A stretch of DNA of 64,000 nucleotides from Sphingomonas sp. JC676 (GCF_014489075.1 NZ_JACTGR010000001.1:682001-746000); one strand, 5' to 3'; positions 25,601 through 34,488 are shown, numbered from the stretch's first letter. Notes: generated by a model from the letters alone, not told the origin. Translations and numbers: made by a program.

Positions 25601-25865
25601 CGTTGCGGCTGAGCGAGCGTGTGCTCTCCAGCCCCTTGATTCCGGCGAGCGCGGTCTCGATCGTGAAGGCCACCTGCTTCTCGATCAGCTCAGGCGACAG
25701 CGCGGGCGCGACGACGTTCACCTGCACCTGATTGTTGGTGATGTCGGGCACGGCGTCGATCGGCAGGCGCGCGAGAGAGATGCTGCCGATGGTCGCGGCG
25801 ATAGCGGTGAGCAGCAGGACCAGCCAGCGTCGCTCCACGGCCCATGTGACGATGTGTTCGATCAT
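22677..25865 (-). CDS. Heavy-metal efflux RND transporter, CzcA/CusA family
   Basis: 1062 residues, the full length of an HME-RND pump. Twelve membrane helices in two sets around two large periplasmic loops. Helix 4 carries DFGLIVDGAVIIVEN, the DFGx3DGAx3xEN signature associated with divalent cations (Zn, Co, Cd) and unlike the AIGAMVDAAIVMIEN of copper/silver pumps. It starts 3 bp after the adaptor gene's stop and is the last gene of the operon. Driven by proton motive force, it would move metal from the periplasm or cytoplasm to the outside. Confidence 0.9.
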   Translation of the reverse strand: MIEHIVTWAVERRWLVLLLTAIAATIGSISLARLPIDAVPDITNNQVQVNVVAPALSPELIEKQVAFTIETALAGIKGLESTRSLSRNGFAQITAIFSDSTDIYFARAQVQERLTAAQEALPAGVRPEKGPIATGLGEVYIWTLRYAERSHEQHRPGEPGLQPDGSYITPEGDRLASEADKATYLHTVQDWIVAPQIKAVEGVAGIDSLGGYEKEYLVVPDMQRLAALKLSLADLARALERNNVATGGGTVNRNGEGLAVRADARIRSLAQLRGTVIATREGVPITLGQVAQARLGQGVRMGAGSENGREVVTGTAIMRIGENSRTVSSGVDAKLKAIAPSLPRDIVIEPVLDRTKLVNATISTVAKNLAEGALLVIVVLFLLLGNFRAALIAALVIPITMLLTGFGMLQTGVSANLMSLGALDFGLIVDGAVIIVENALRRIAERQYAEERTLTLPERLGVVAAAAREMIRPSVYGQAIIILVYVPLLTLTGIEGKTFEPMALTVIMALVFAFVLSLTFVPAAIAIALSRPVAEKEGRVLGWLRQRYEPGLDRAIKRPSLTIGGALGALALAAGAYTTLGQEFLPQLDEGDVLVSAFRVPGTSVEQSQKMQAQIEHAMQGMPEIRTVFSRTGTAEVASDPMPPNATDTFIMLKDRREWPNPSEEKAAVVERIEARLAQVPGHAYEVTQPIQMRFNELIAGVRSDVAVKVFGEDFAEMNATAARIAGVLRRTTGAEDVKVEQSEGLPMLDIAYAQDRASRLGVTAQDVTDTVATAVGGREAGRIFEGDRSFPVVIRLADAARADLETLGQTPVPTPGGSFVPLASVADIRVVDGPNQISRENGKRRVVVQANVRGRDVASVVADAKAAIAKEVQLPAGTWLEWGGQFENLASARDRLTLVVPACFALIMLLLFGALGNLRDAAIVFTGVPLALVGGVLALLLRGMPFSISAAVGFIALSGIAVLNGLVMLTSIQQLVAEGRDRVIAAREGALARLRPVAMTALVASLGFVPMALGHGAGAEVQKPLATVVIGGLISATLLTLFVLPTLYARFGSTNRGRSVL

Positions 25866-25868
25866 GGC

Positions 25869-27002
25869 TCAGTCCTCATGCCCGGCTTCGGCTGCGCCGA
25901 GCGCGGACTTCAGCGTGAAGCTATTGGTCGCGGCGATCCGCTCGCGGCCGGTGAGCCCGCTGGTCACCACGACCATCGCCCCGTCCTGCCGACCGAGCGT
26001 GACCGGAACCGCGCGGAAGCCGCTGTCGGTGCGCACGAATACGACCGTTCTGGCTTGTACCGTCTGCACGGCGGTCAATGGCACGCGGATTGTGCCGTCG
26101 TTCGAACCGGCAAGCTGGATCGAAGCCGTGACCGGCTCGCCCGCGCGCCACTGTCCGTTGCGATTGTCGAGTATCGCGATGGCGGGCACCTGGCGCGTCT
26201 CGGCATCGAGCGCCGGTGAGACGAAGCTGATCCTGGCTGTCTGGCTGCGCCCAGGCGCGGTGATCTGCATCGCCATTCCTGGCCGAACGCGCCCGGCATC
26301 GCCGGGGGACAGCGACAGCGTAACGCTCAGTCGGTCGAGTTGGGCGATGCGGAACAGCTCGGTGTCGGCGGCGTCGGCCGCGAAATGCTGGCCCAGCACC
26401 GCCTTGCGCACGATGACCCGGCCGGAGATCGGCGCCGCGATCACGATGCGGTTATAGCTGCCGCCTCGCCCCCCGCTGGCGGCGACTTGCTCGCGCGCCA
26501 GCCGCAGCGCCACATTGGCCTGCTTGGCGGCGGCATGCGATATCTCGACTTCGCGCAGGGGCCGGAAACCCTTGGCGTAGAGTGCCTCGTCGCGCGCAAG
26601 GGTCGTCCGCGCTAGCTCGGCGCCGGCAGCGGCGCGCTGCACTTCGGCCTGCAGACTTGCCGCCTCGCGGCTTTCCAGCACTGCCAGCGTTTCGCCACGC
26701 TTCACGCTGTCGCCGAGATTGCGGCGGAGTTCGACGACGCGACCGGGCACGGTGGCGGCGACGATCCGCGTCGACTGCGGGTCGCTTTCCAGCGTTGCCG
26801 GAAGCTCGATCGCGCCGCCATTGCCGCCGATCGTCGGACTGACGACTTCGATATCCGCAGTGGTGATCTGTTGAGACGTGAGGGTCACGATGCCTTCGCC
26901 TTGTCCGGCTTCGGCCTCGGCATGGTTCTGGTTGGGCGGGCCTGCGCCACCACAGGCGGCGAGCAGCAGCGCAAGCGGCAGGGCCGCGATTATCGGTTTC
27001 AT
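25869..27002 (-). CDS. RND efflux periplasmic adaptor lipoprotein (CzcB-like)
   Basis: 377 residues from the ATG at 27002, which has a GAGGAA ribosome site 8 nt upstream; a longer frame upstream lacks this. MKPIIAALPLALLLAACGG is a lipoprotein signal with lipobox LAAC. It then has the typical alpha-hairpin and barrel-sandwich parts (VVELRRNLGDSVKRGETLAVLES and IVIAAPISGRVIVRKAVLG). It links the RND pump to an outer-membrane channel. No channel gene (czcC-like) is present next to it. Confidence 0.88.
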   Translation of the reverse strand: MKPIIAALPLALLLAACGGAGPPNQNHAEAEAGQGEGIVTLTSQQITTADIEVVSPTIGGNGGAIELPATLESDPQSTRIVAATVPGRVVELRRNLGDSVKRGETLAVLESREAASLQAEVQRAAAGAELARTTLARDEALYAKGFRPLREVEISHAAAKQANVALRLAREQVAASGGRGGSYNRIVIAAPISGRVIVRKAVLGQHFAADAADTELFRIAQLDRLSVTLSLSPGDAGRVRPGMAMQITAPGRSQTARISFVSPALDAETRQVPAIAILDNRNGQWRAGEPVTASIQLAGSNDGTIRVPLTAVQTVQARTVVFVRTDSGFRAVPVTLGRQDGAMVVVTSGLTGRERIAATNSFTLKSALGAAEAGHED

Positions 27003-27083
27003 CGGTCGATTTCCTCGGCCGGGTCCGCGACAGGGCGGCACCGGGCATAGCGTTCAAGGGGGCGGAGGGCGCGCGAGCGCGTC

Positions 27084-27452
27084 TCAGGCCCTTGGCGGCC
27101 TCAGGACTGGATCGACCGAAAGCGATGCGAGGCTCTGCCCGCGTCGCGCGAAGACTTGGCTGGAGATTCGCTGCTGCTTCACTGCCGACTGGGCGTCCGT
27201 CTCCACCGCGAAGGCGTGGCCGTGGCAGGTTCCGTGATGATGCGGGACGTCCTGATCGGCATCGGCCGGTACTTGATCAAGGTCGCCCTCGGAATGCGCC
27301 TCTCCGCTGCACGAGATTGCGGGTGCGCCCAGCGCCTCACGCGCATGCACCGTCGCCGTCGCCACCAGCGAACAGGCGAGTAGGCCTAGCAAAAAGAGTC
27401 CCCAACGGCGCAGCATGGATACTGCCATACCGGATCGAGCCTGCGCTGTCAT
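27084..27452 (-). CDS. Small exported His-rich protein upstream of the metal efflux genes
   Basis: About 122 residues. A basic, hydrophobic signal segment (MLRRWGLFLLGLLACSLVATATVHA) is followed by an acidic region and DQDVPHHHGTCHGHAF, a likely metal-binding cluster of five His and one Cys. It ends 81 bp before the adaptor gene in the same direction, so it is probably the first gene of the efflux operon and may act as a periplasmic metal chaperone or sensor. Start uncertain: GTG 27461, ATG 27452, ATG 27428 or ATG 27416. I do not recognise a named family. Confidence 0.6.
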   Translation of the reverse strand: MTAQARSGMAVSMLRRWGLFLLGLLACSLVATATVHAREALGAPAISCSGEAHSEGDLDQVPADADQDVPHHHGTCHGHAFAVETDAQSAVKQQRISSQVFARRGQSLASLSVDPVLRPPRA

Positions 27453-27714
27453 TGAATCCACTCGCGACCGGCAGTCTCGCTCCGTGTCTTACTGGCGTTG
27501 CAGATTGAAGCGTCTGCTTTCGCTGATGTTGACCCGAAAGCGGCCAGTCTGGAATGGGCTCAAAGACGGTCGCGGCAGCATGCGTCCAATTGCGAGCGTT
27601 CGGGCCGGCTTCGACCGATCGGCGCTGGGAGCGGGCTGAGGTCAATCGCGGCCAGCTCATCGCGACCGATATGCTCAGACATGAGCGACGGCTCTGAACG
27701 CAAGGTCTATGGCG

Positions 27715-29598
27715 TCACGCCGCGCGCAATGTCGCCACGAACCGCGTCAACGTCACGGTCAGTTGTTCGGCGCCGTCCCGCACCAGGCCGGCATTGCGGC
27801 GGGTCAGTTCGGCCTGCTCGCCAATATCGTCGAGCGCCGTGCTGAATGCGCCCGCGCCCTGGATCACGGTCTCCGCCTGTTCGTCCACGCTGCGCGAATT
27901 CCGGTCGACATCGTCGGTCAGCGCGCACTGGTCGTTGACAATCCGCAGGGTGACCCCCGCCGATTGCGCCAGCGCCTCGAGCGACAGGCGAACGCCATCG
28001 CTCAGATCGGAGCTCGCTCGCGCCGCGAGCCCCATCTTCGAAACGCTCACCCCGACGGTGGCATTGAGCTGATTTGTCTGGGTGGCGAGCGCCTTCACCT
28101 CGTCCGCCACGACCGCAAAACCACGCCCCGCCTCCCCCGCGCGCGCCGCTTCGATCGTGGCGTTGAGCGCCAGCAACCGGGTACGCGCCGTGATCGACGC
28201 GATCTGCCTCGCGGCCTCCCCGATCATTTCGACCTGATCGCACATCGCCTGATTGGCATTGCGCGCCACCGCTGACCGGTCGGCCGAATCCTGGATCGAG
28301 TCTCGCGTTCGCGCCGTTTCCGCACTGACATTGCCCAGCATGTCGCTCATGGTCCTCACGCTGTTCATTACGGCACCGATCGCGGTCGCCGCGGCCCGCG
28401 AGCTATTAGTGATGCGTAGCGCATGGCCGTGCTGCGACTGAACGCTGCCGAGCGTGCGACCGGCGCTCGCCTCCAGGTTGCGCGCCGCGTTAGTCAGGTC
28501 GCCGGTCAGCGTCGACACCATCTGTTCAATCTGGTCGGCAGTGCGCGCGTTGGAGTCGCGGAGCTGACCGCGATGGTGGATCTGCTCGTCAACCTCCCGG
28601 GCCGCCAGATGCGCCGCCAGTTTGCGATCTTCATGTGACCGGGCGAGGGCAACGTCGGCGCGCTGCCGCGCCTCCTCCGCCACTCGCATGCTTTCCCGTG
28701 CGGCGCGGCCGCTTGCTTCCAAGCCATCGCGGTTCCGCGCCACCAGCAGCGTGGACATCGTCGCGGCAAGCCCGAATAGCGATGTCACTACCACGACCAT
28801 AGGCCATAGCTGGGCGATCGCGTCGCGGCCGGGTGCCGGCGTCTGCCAGGCAAGATATCCCAAGGCCGGCGAACCGCCGGGATCGACCGCGAGGTTCGAT
28901 TCGCCGGCATCGTAGGCGGGGGCGCCGCGCCATGAGAGCCCGGTAATCCCGAATGTCCGTTCCCACTCCTGCAGCAAACCGGAATCGATCTCACGCACGC
29001 TGACCAAGTAGCGAAACCCGCCCGCCGGCAATGCGAGCTTCGACGATTCAGGTAAAATGGTCGATGCTGCGATGATCGCCACGCGCCCGTCATAGCGCGC
29101 GATCATCCCAACGCCCCGATGGAGCGCCGCCAGTGCAGCCGCGTCGTGCGGCAGCCGCGCCAGCAAGGCCTTGGTCGCGACCGGCGCGGCCTTCGCTAGC
29201 AGCGGTGTCGCCCGCCGGTCCCATCGCCGCGCGAACAGCGACATGCCGCGCTCGTCGATGACGTAGATATGTTCCGGCCGCGCCGCATTCATTGCGATAT
29301 TGGAGACGGCCCAAGGCTCGTCGAGCGCACCATAGAGCTTGGCGGCGGCATCGTTCCAGTGCGACGTGCTGAAGGTGGTCTGCTCGATCGATGCCAGCCT
29401 CGCCTGGACCGCGCCGGCGACTGTCGCGCGAAGCGCGATCCCGGCATTGTCATTCATCCGGCCGACCAGCGCATTGACGAGTAGCGCGCAGCCCGCCAGC
29501 GCGACTAGGAACGCCCCGACAAGAACGTGATTCAGCACAGCGTTGTTCAGGCGCCGACTGGTCGATACGACGGCAATTACCTTGGAGAGAGTCGACAT
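27715..29598 (-). CDS. Methyl-accepting chemotaxis-type receptor with a CHASE4-like sensor
   Basis: 627 residues from the ATG at 29598 (an ATG ten codons upstream is also possible). Membrane helices at about 23-43 and 265-287 enclose a periplasmic domain with [23 protein letters not shown], characteristic of CHASE4. The cytoplasmic signalling hairpin has the conserved tip [34 protein letters not shown]. No clear HAMP domain is seen between helix 2 and the coiled coil. No che genes are close, so it may feed a distant chemotaxis or Che-like pathway. Confidence 0.88.
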   Translation of the reverse strand: MSTLSKVIAVVSTSRRLNNAVLNHVLVGAFLVALAGCALLVNALVGRMNDNAGIALRATVAGAVQARLASIEQTTFSTSHWNDAAAKLYGALDEPWAVSNIAMNAARPEHIYVIDERGMSLFARRWDRRATPLLAKAAPVATKALLARLPHDAAALAALHRGVGMIARYDGRVAIIAASTILPESSKLALPAGGFRYLVSVREIDSGLLQEWERTFGITGLSWRGAPAYDAGESNLAVDPGGSPALGYLAWQTPAPGRDAIAQLWPMVVVVTSLFGLAATMSTLLVARNRDGLEASGRAARESMRVAEEARQRADVALARSHEDRKLAAHLAAREVDEQIHHRGQLRDSNARTADQIEQMVSTLTGDLTNAARNLEASAGRTLGSVQSQHGHALRITNSSRAAATAIGAVMNSVRTMSDMLGNVSAETARTRDSIQDSADRSAVARNANQAMCDQVEMIGEAARQIASITARTRLLALNATIEAARAGEAGRGFAVVADEVKALATQTNQLNATVGVSVSKMGLAARASSDLSDGVRLSLEALAQSAGVTLRIVNDQCALTDDVDRNSRSVDEQAETVIQGAGAFSTALDDIGEQAELTRRNAGLVRDGAEQLTVTLTRFVATLRAA

Positions 29599-29837
29599 CG
29601 CTTGACCCTGTCCCGAATTGGTTAACATTGCTCGGCGGTAGCCTAGGTGAATATCGCGGTCAGCGGCGAGTGATCATCCTTCACGGCGAAGGTTCCCTGA
29701 CGCGATCTTGGGGCCGAAGCTCGATGTCGTATCCTGGCATGCGGCAGCTCCAGAGTCTAAGACCGGCCTTGCCGAGCGGCCTTCCGCCATTCCCGGCTTC
29801 GCCGCGTCCGTTCTTTGCACAGCCTGCACAACGCTGG

Positions 29838-29999
29838 TTACTCCGTCAGCATTGAGCGGACTGCGGGCTTTCGGAGTTGCATTTCCGGCGAGCCAGTCTT
29901 GCGGGCGATGTCGTTTACCTGCCGCTGGAGCTGAGCCATGTTCGCCTCAAGGACCACAACTTTGGACTTGAGCGATGCGATTTCGTCCTTGTCGGTCAT
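29838..29999 (-). CDS. Small coiled-coil protein, hypothetical
   Basis: 53 residues from an ATG at 29999 preceded by a strong GGAGGAGG ribosome site. The N-terminal half is a clear amphipathic heptad helix (DEIASLKSKVVVLEANMAQL), the C-terminus is basic. Resembles SlyX-sized coiled-coil proteins only in general shape. The longer frame running upstream is unlikely because it bypasses this ribosome site. Confidence 0.6.
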   Translation of the reverse strand: MTDKDEIASLKSKVVVLEANMAQLQRQVNDIARKTGSPEMQLRKPAVRSMLTE

Positions 30000-30823
30000 A
30001 TTTGCCTCCTCCAGCAGGGCGTCGATCCAATGTCCGCTTTCGCGGCATAACGCGATTTGGCGTGAACGGCGACAATGGGCGCGAAGCAGCCGTTCACTGG
30101 CAGCTCGCTCGACTGGGCGGTGGCGAGCCACTAACGGCCCTTCAGTGTACCGCCCTCACGTTCGATCACGTTTCGGAGCGCCCGCGCGACCCTATTGGTT
30201 CGAACGAGAAGGCCCGACAGCGCCTGCAGCGCGGCGGGCTGAGCGAGGAGAGGGGGGCCTGATCGCCCAGCCCTAAGTCCCGCAGGTAATCCCGTCGGGG
30301 CCTGTCATCCAATATGGACTTAAGGGCGGCAACGCGAAATCGGCCTTTCGGTATGGACCAAAAGGACATTCGCCTAGCGAGGCGAAATGATCCGCCCGGA
30401 GGCGCGGCAGTTTCGCAATTCGCGCGAGATCTCAATTGATTTGGCCGCTCGCCGAAGCGGCGTTGTTTAGCTCGTGGGCTACGGAGTCCCGCGATGAACC
30501 ATATGCACGGTCGCGCATTTATTCGGGCGGGAGGCGAGTGTGAAGTCTCGATGCCCGACCAACCCGCCATGAATTATCTCACGCGGCGCTCACGCGAGGA
30601 GCGCGGAAATGTGGAAAATACCAGCGATCTGCGGTCTTACGGGCCGCTTCTTGAGCTTTCCCCGCGAGTATGAAACGCGCGCACGGCACGCTAGGCTTGT
30701 CGGATAGTCAGCGGAAATGCGCACCTAGCATCGACTGTTTCGATCACTAGAGACGGTCATTAGTTGTCCAATCGGCCCCTGCCTTCCCCAAAATAGCTGC
30801 GCAAAATGTAACTAATTTACAAT
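30000..30823. other. Gene-poor stretch
   Basis: About 820 bp without a supported gene. Open frames are short, lack ribosome sites and have shadow-like composition. One minus-strand frame contains LDDRPRRDYLRDLGLGDQ (about 30240-30310), faintly like the end of DUF1127-type small proteins, but without a usable start. Confidence 0.4.
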
Positions 30824-30937
30824 CCCTTAGTCATAAATTGCGCTATCCAGGTCAGGCGACCCGAAAGATTCCTTTTGAACGGGGGGATCTTTTCACTTCA
30901 AAGCCCGGCGGGGGTCACCCGGCCGGGCTTTTTTTTA
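30824..30937 (+). ncRNA. Candidate trans-acting small RNA
   Basis: A TACAAT hexamer at 30818-30823 (possible -10 box) is followed by about 75 nt with no open frame, containing GAACGGGGGGATCTTTTCACTTC, then a strong intrinsic terminator. The nearest plus-strand gene upstream is more than 8 kb away (21048-22517), so the terminator is unlikely to serve a protein gene. I do not recognise the RNA family. The transcript start is inferred; no good -35 box is visible. Confidence 0.4.
30900..30937 (+). terminator. Strong intrinsic terminator
   Basis: AAAGCCCGGC pairs with GGCCGGGCTTT around a loop of about 11 nt, followed by eight or more T residues. It closes the small-RNA candidate on the plus strand. 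Confidence 0.85.
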
Positions 30938-31101
30938 CCGGGTCTTTCCGGCCGGGGACGGGCTGGGTCTGGCGCCTACCATCATCAGCGGACACGCAGC
31001 GGCTCCGTCGCGCGCACGGCAGCTTTCGGGATCCCAGCCAGGCGAGCTGAGCGACCGAACTGGTGGGAAACGGATATTCCGCTTAGTCGAGCATCTTTCG
31101 A

Positions 31102-31320
31102 CTACGGCACGCCAGGCGCATAGCTTTCAAGAAATCCGCATCGGCTGCAACGCCACGTTTGGACGTCCAACTGCGCTTTCTTATCTACTCGCAAGCCCCA
31201 CAACTTACTGACGCTCGCCTCGCCTTTCTGCCACCGTTCGGGGTAACTCGCGCCGTGGCTATGATCGACGATGACGCCCACAGCCATGGTGCCGCCGCAC
31301 TTCCCGCAAGTCTTGTTCAT
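31102..31320 (-). CDS. Small zinc-ribbon protein (DUF6487-like)
   Basis: 72 residues. The ATG at 31320 has a GAGGGAG ribosome site, so the upstream extension is not used. Two CxxC knuckles frame the protein: TCGKCGGTM at the start and WRCSRCGFLESYA at the end, with a central WQKGEAS. This matches small PF20097-type zinc-ribbon proteins of unknown role. It stands alone, downstream of an 11-G run. Confidence 0.75.
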   Translation of the reverse strand: MNKTCGKCGGTMAVGVIVDHSHGASYPERWQKGEASVSKLWGLRVDKKAQLDVQTWRCSRCGFLESYAPGVP

Positions 31321-31396
31321 CTCGCTCCCTCGGGGTGGTGAACAGCGATTAGGCACCTTTCCCCATGGTTGCAATGAGCATGGTCTGTTGCCCACC

Positions 31397-31407
31397 GGGG
31401 GGGGGGG
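31397..31407 (+). repeat. Homopolymer run of 11 G
   Basis: Eleven consecutive G residues in the 98-bp gap upstream of the zinc-ribbon gene. Runs of this length are prone to slippage and to sequencing error. Confidence 0.9.
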
Positions 31408-31493
31408 CAGCTACTGGGCGTTAGCTGCCAATTCCGACCTCCGATCCGGAACGGCAGCCATCAGCCCTTCGGTTCTCAAAAGCTGCGGGTCGC

Positions 31494-33788
31494 CTAGGTT
31501 CTCGCAACGACCACGCTGCGACCCGGCCGGAGCAGGATCGTGTCGCCTTCGGCTTTTGCGCCCTTGCCATTGACGGTGAGGGCGCGGAGAGGGAGCGGCG
31601 CGCGGAGACTGAGACGAACTTCGGCGGGCATGGCCTCTGGCAAGTCCACCTCGGCCTCGATGCGGCCGCGCTTCGCCTCGATCGCGTAGCTCACCCGACC
31701 CCACCGCGTCGGCGCGCTCTTCACGGCGATCCGCTTGCCCGCTTCCAGCCAGGCGCGGGGGCATCCCTTGGCGAGCCAGAGTTCGTCCTTCACCGGCTCC
31801 TCGAAGACGAGAAGCCAGCGCAGCATCATCGGCTGGACGAGCGTCGCCGGGCTGCAATAGGGCGCGGACCAATCGTCGGTGAGCAGCTTGCGCGTCTCGG
31901 GTGCCATCCACATGCCGCGCGTATATTGATGCGCCATATGGGCATAGGTCATCAGCAGCGCTTCGCGGATGCGGTCGATCTGGATCAGGCCATAGCCATG
32001 ACCGTAGCTCAGGAAGCCGGCGCTCTCGCCGGTCTTGTAGCCATAGGCCATCGGCAGGCCGAGCACGGTGTCGTGATGCCGCGCGCGATAGTCGACGATG
32101 CTCGCGACCTGATCGGGCGCGAGATTACCCGAATGGAGCATCTCCATCCACGAACGATAGCTGCGCCATTGCGGATCGGACTTGTCGCGCTGGAGTACGA
32201 CATGGAAGGGCTCCTTCGCACCGGCAATGGTGGGGAAGGTGGTCTCGTTATCGACGGTCAGCGTCGACAGCTTGATCGCGTGCCGGATATCTGCGTTCAG
32301 GGCGGTCGCTTCCTGGACAAGGCGTTGACCTTGCCCGCGTTCGCCGAGCCTCACCCACACGCGCCCGAGATCGGCAAAGCCGCGTGCCGCCTCGGTCGAG
32401 TTCGAGAAATAGGCCTGCATGTAGCGTTGGGGATCGGTTTCAAGCACCGCGTCGGCCTCGCTCCAGCCGACCAGCATGCCCCGCGCCGGATTGCCAGCAG
32501 GCAGTTCGAGTGCCTTGGCCCGCATGGTCAGCAGGATGTCGGTAACGGCGTCGATGCGCTTGCGATATTTGACCAGCAGCGCGGGATCGCCGCCGCGCTC
32601 GACATAGGCGGCCAGCACGGTGAGCATCCGGCCGAACTGCCCGGTCTCCGGGCCGCGATAGAGCAAGGTGCCGTTGTCGCGGACGAACTGCCCGAAATAA
32701 TTGTCGATATAGGCCCCGGCGCGCTCGATCAGGCCCCATTCGAGCATGGCCTCCGTCTCGACCGTGAAGGTGTCGGGAAAGCCGTCATGTTCGTTGTTGG
32801 CGTAGTTCTTGTCGACCGCGCCATATTTGGGAAAACCCGCCGATCGGGTCATCATCGCGCGGACCAGGCTGAAGCGCGCCATATCGGACATGCGATCGTC
32901 GGGAAGCTCGACCGCCATCGCGCCGCGCAACCGTTCGTTCCATCCCGCCTGGAGATCCAACAGCTCGGCATAGAAACTCTTCGGATCGTCGGCGGTGCGC
33001 GGCGGATAAGGCAGGTAGGAATCGACGTGGCGGAGCCATTTGAGCTTGCCGCCCTCGACCCGCGCGACGCGGTACCAGACCGGCTGGATCCGCGGATTGC
33101 CATTGTCGATGCGGAAGGGCGCGAAGGCGAGCAGCTCGGTCCAGTCGCCATTCGCCTCAGGGTAGACAAAGCGCAGCACCGGCAGCCAGCCGCCGAGCAG
33201 TCCGTCCCAGACCTGGCCCGCCTTGCGGATCGCATCAACCGAAGGCTGATAGACCGCCGGGTCGAAATTGGGTGAGCGCCCGCCATAGGAGAACCAGATC
33301 TTGTCCTGCGTCTCCGGCGTCCCGATCCAGTTATAGGTCTCCAGCCAGACCTGGCGGATCGGTGGGAACGCCGTCGCGATCTCGTCGTAATTGGGGTCGC
33401 CCGGCCGCGCGAGGATCTGGTTGCCCAGCAGATCGGAGGGGCTGGCGAACACCTCTTCCTTACTGTGGCCGAGGAAGCTGCCCTTGGCGCCGGTGAATTC
33501 CGCGGTCTTGGGAAAGACCTGCCAGGCATCGTCGGCATCGGCGAAGACCATGTCGCCCTCGCGGTGCGCGAAATTCTCAAGCACCGCAAAGCCCTTGGCG
33601 ATCTCCACCAGAGTCCAGTCGCCGGCGCTCTCACCGCGGCGGACCGTGCGGCCATCGGCAAGCACGATCCCATCGTCGAGAACATGCGCGATCTTGAAGT
33701 TGGGCGTGCCGGCAGCGCTTGCGGGTTTCGCAGCGGTGGCGGCGGCAATTACAGCCGCACCGGCGAGCAATTGACGGCGATCGGGCAT
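31494..33788 (-). CDS. Large Tat-exported protein, six-hairpin glycosidase-like
   Basis: 764 residues. It starts MPDRRQLLAGAAVIAAATAA with a twin-arginine-type signal and an ASAAG cleavage region. The body is rich in Trp/Tyr and looks like an alpha/alpha toroid (repeated helices with WLETYNWIG, YAELLDLQAGWNERL, TVETEAMLEWGLIERA), followed by a short beta-domain (VRLSLRAPLPLRALTVNGKG). This layout is common in periplasmic glycoside hydrolases of the six-hairpin group. I cannot assign a GH family or name catalytic residues. A LacI-type operator lies 37 bp upstream, which supports a carbohydrate role. Confidence 0.7.
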   Translation of the reverse strand: MPDRRQLLAGAAVIAAATAAKPASAAGTPNFKIAHVLDDGIVLADGRTVRRGESAGDWTLVEIAKGFAVLENFAHREGDMVFADADDAWQVFPKTAEFTGAKGSFLGHSKEEVFASPSDLLGNQILARPGDPNYDEIATAFPPIRQVWLETYNWIGTPETQDKIWFSYGGRSPNFDPAVYQPSVDAIRKAGQVWDGLLGGWLPVLRFVYPEANGDWTELLAFAPFRIDNGNPRIQPVWYRVARVEGGKLKWLRHVDSYLPYPPRTADDPKSFYAELLDLQAGWNERLRGAMAVELPDDRMSDMARFSLVRAMMTRSAGFPKYGAVDKNYANNEHDGFPDTFTVETEAMLEWGLIERAGAYIDNYFGQFVRDNGTLLYRGPETGQFGRMLTVLAAYVERGGDPALLVKYRKRIDAVTDILLTMRAKALELPAGNPARGMLVGWSEADAVLETDPQRYMQAYFSNSTEAARGFADLGRVWVRLGERGQGQRLVQEATALNADIRHAIKLSTLTVDNETTFPTIAGAKEPFHVVLQRDKSDPQWRSYRSWMEMLHSGNLAPDQVASIVDYRARHHDTVLGLPMAYGYKTGESAGFLSYGHGYGLIQIDRIREALLMTYAHMAHQYTRGMWMAPETRKLLTDDWSAPYCSPATLVQPMMLRWLLVFEEPVKDELWLAKGCPRAWLEAGKRIAVKSAPTRWGRVSYAIEAKRGRIEAEVDLPEAMPAEVRLSLRAPLPLRALTVNGKGAKAEGDTILLRPGRSVVVART

Positions 33789-33824
33789 CCCGGTTCCCTC
33801 CTGATTTTTGCTCCCATTGGAGAT

Positions 33825-33838
33825 TGTAACCGCTTACA
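33825..33838. promoter_or_regulatory. LacI-family-type operator TGTAACCGCTTACA
   Basis: A 14-bp near-perfect palindrome (TGTAA-CCGC-TTACA) of the TGTAAnCGnTTACA class bound by LacI-family sugar repressors. It lies 37 bp before the start of the Tat-exported enzyme, where it could block its promoter. The regulator itself is not in the window. Confidence 0.65.
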
Positions 33839-34010
33839 TCAATTGAAATTTGCGACAGGCGAACCAATGCAAAAGCCTCTTGGCTGCGGCGGCAATGGAT
33901 GGCCTCCGCGGAGGTTACGGCATCGACGAAATCTCTCAAAACTGCCGGTGCCACTTCTCTATCCCGGGCCCGGGCATACCCCGATCTCGGTGCGGTGGCC
34001 GTTACGCAAT

Positions 34011-34263
34011 GATTTATACCGCCATGCGCCCAACAGCTACGCGGCGCATCCAATGCGTGATCGACACGGGCGCAGAGCCATATGTTCAACCCGTCATGAA
34101 GCTCAACGCCCGTGAGAAAAGGCCATGGGTGCGTCATGACTGGACGCCGAAGCTGCTCGGCCAGGTTCAGAGATGGGCCAACCGGCACATCTGGCGAAAA
34201 ACCCCCTTCGCCGAATATGACGTCCGCGCGCGGACCAATCCCCGCCGAATCGGCGCCGACTGA
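34011..34263 (+). CDS. Hypothetical protein, uncertain
   Basis: 84 codons from ATG 34011, or 55 residues from ATG 34096. The C-terminal half (RPWVRHDWTPKLLGQVQRWANRHIW...) is basic and Trp-rich and reads more like protein than the frames opposite. No ribosome site supports either start, and no family is recognised. An overlapping minus-strand frame exists, but its composition is less protein-like. Confidence 0.3.
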
Positions 34264-34284
34264 GTTGTTCGCGGGTCTTTGGGC

Positions 34285-34488
34285 ATGATGCGGCCCGAGC
34301 CTATTCAGACATGCCACATGCCGGAATGGATGTATCGCGACGTGTGGAACCTCCACGGCGTGCCGCTAGACGAGCTCAAGGCGCTCTGGGATGAATACGA
34401 CGGCAGCAACTGCCCGGGCGGGTTCAGCGGCGAGGCGATTCACCTCGTGCTGAACCTGCGCGGCCACGGCGCCTATTGCCCGGTATGA
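34285..34488 (+). CDS. Hypothetical 67-residue protein
   Basis: The frame encodes a balanced sequence with HMPEWMYRDVWNLHGVPLDELKALWDEYDG and ending GHGAYCPV, with two cysteines in the C-terminal half. No family or membrane segment is recognised and the ribosome site is weak. It sits 110 bp from tRNA-Lys. The amino-acid composition makes it more likely real than chance. Confidence 0.5.
   Translation: MMRPEPIQTCHMPEWMYRDVWNLHGVPLDELKALWDEYDGSNCPGGFSGEAIHLVLNLRGHGAYCPV

Noticed and set aside
30166-30570. Minus-strand frame of 134 codons in the gene-poor stretch
   Set aside because: A faint DUF1127-like ending but no ribosome site, no suitable start near it and poor composition elsewhere.
33631-34356. 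Minus-strand frame of 241 codons upstream of the Tat-exported enzyme
   Set aside because: It overlaps that enzyme's own start out of frame and covers the operator; no motifs are seen.
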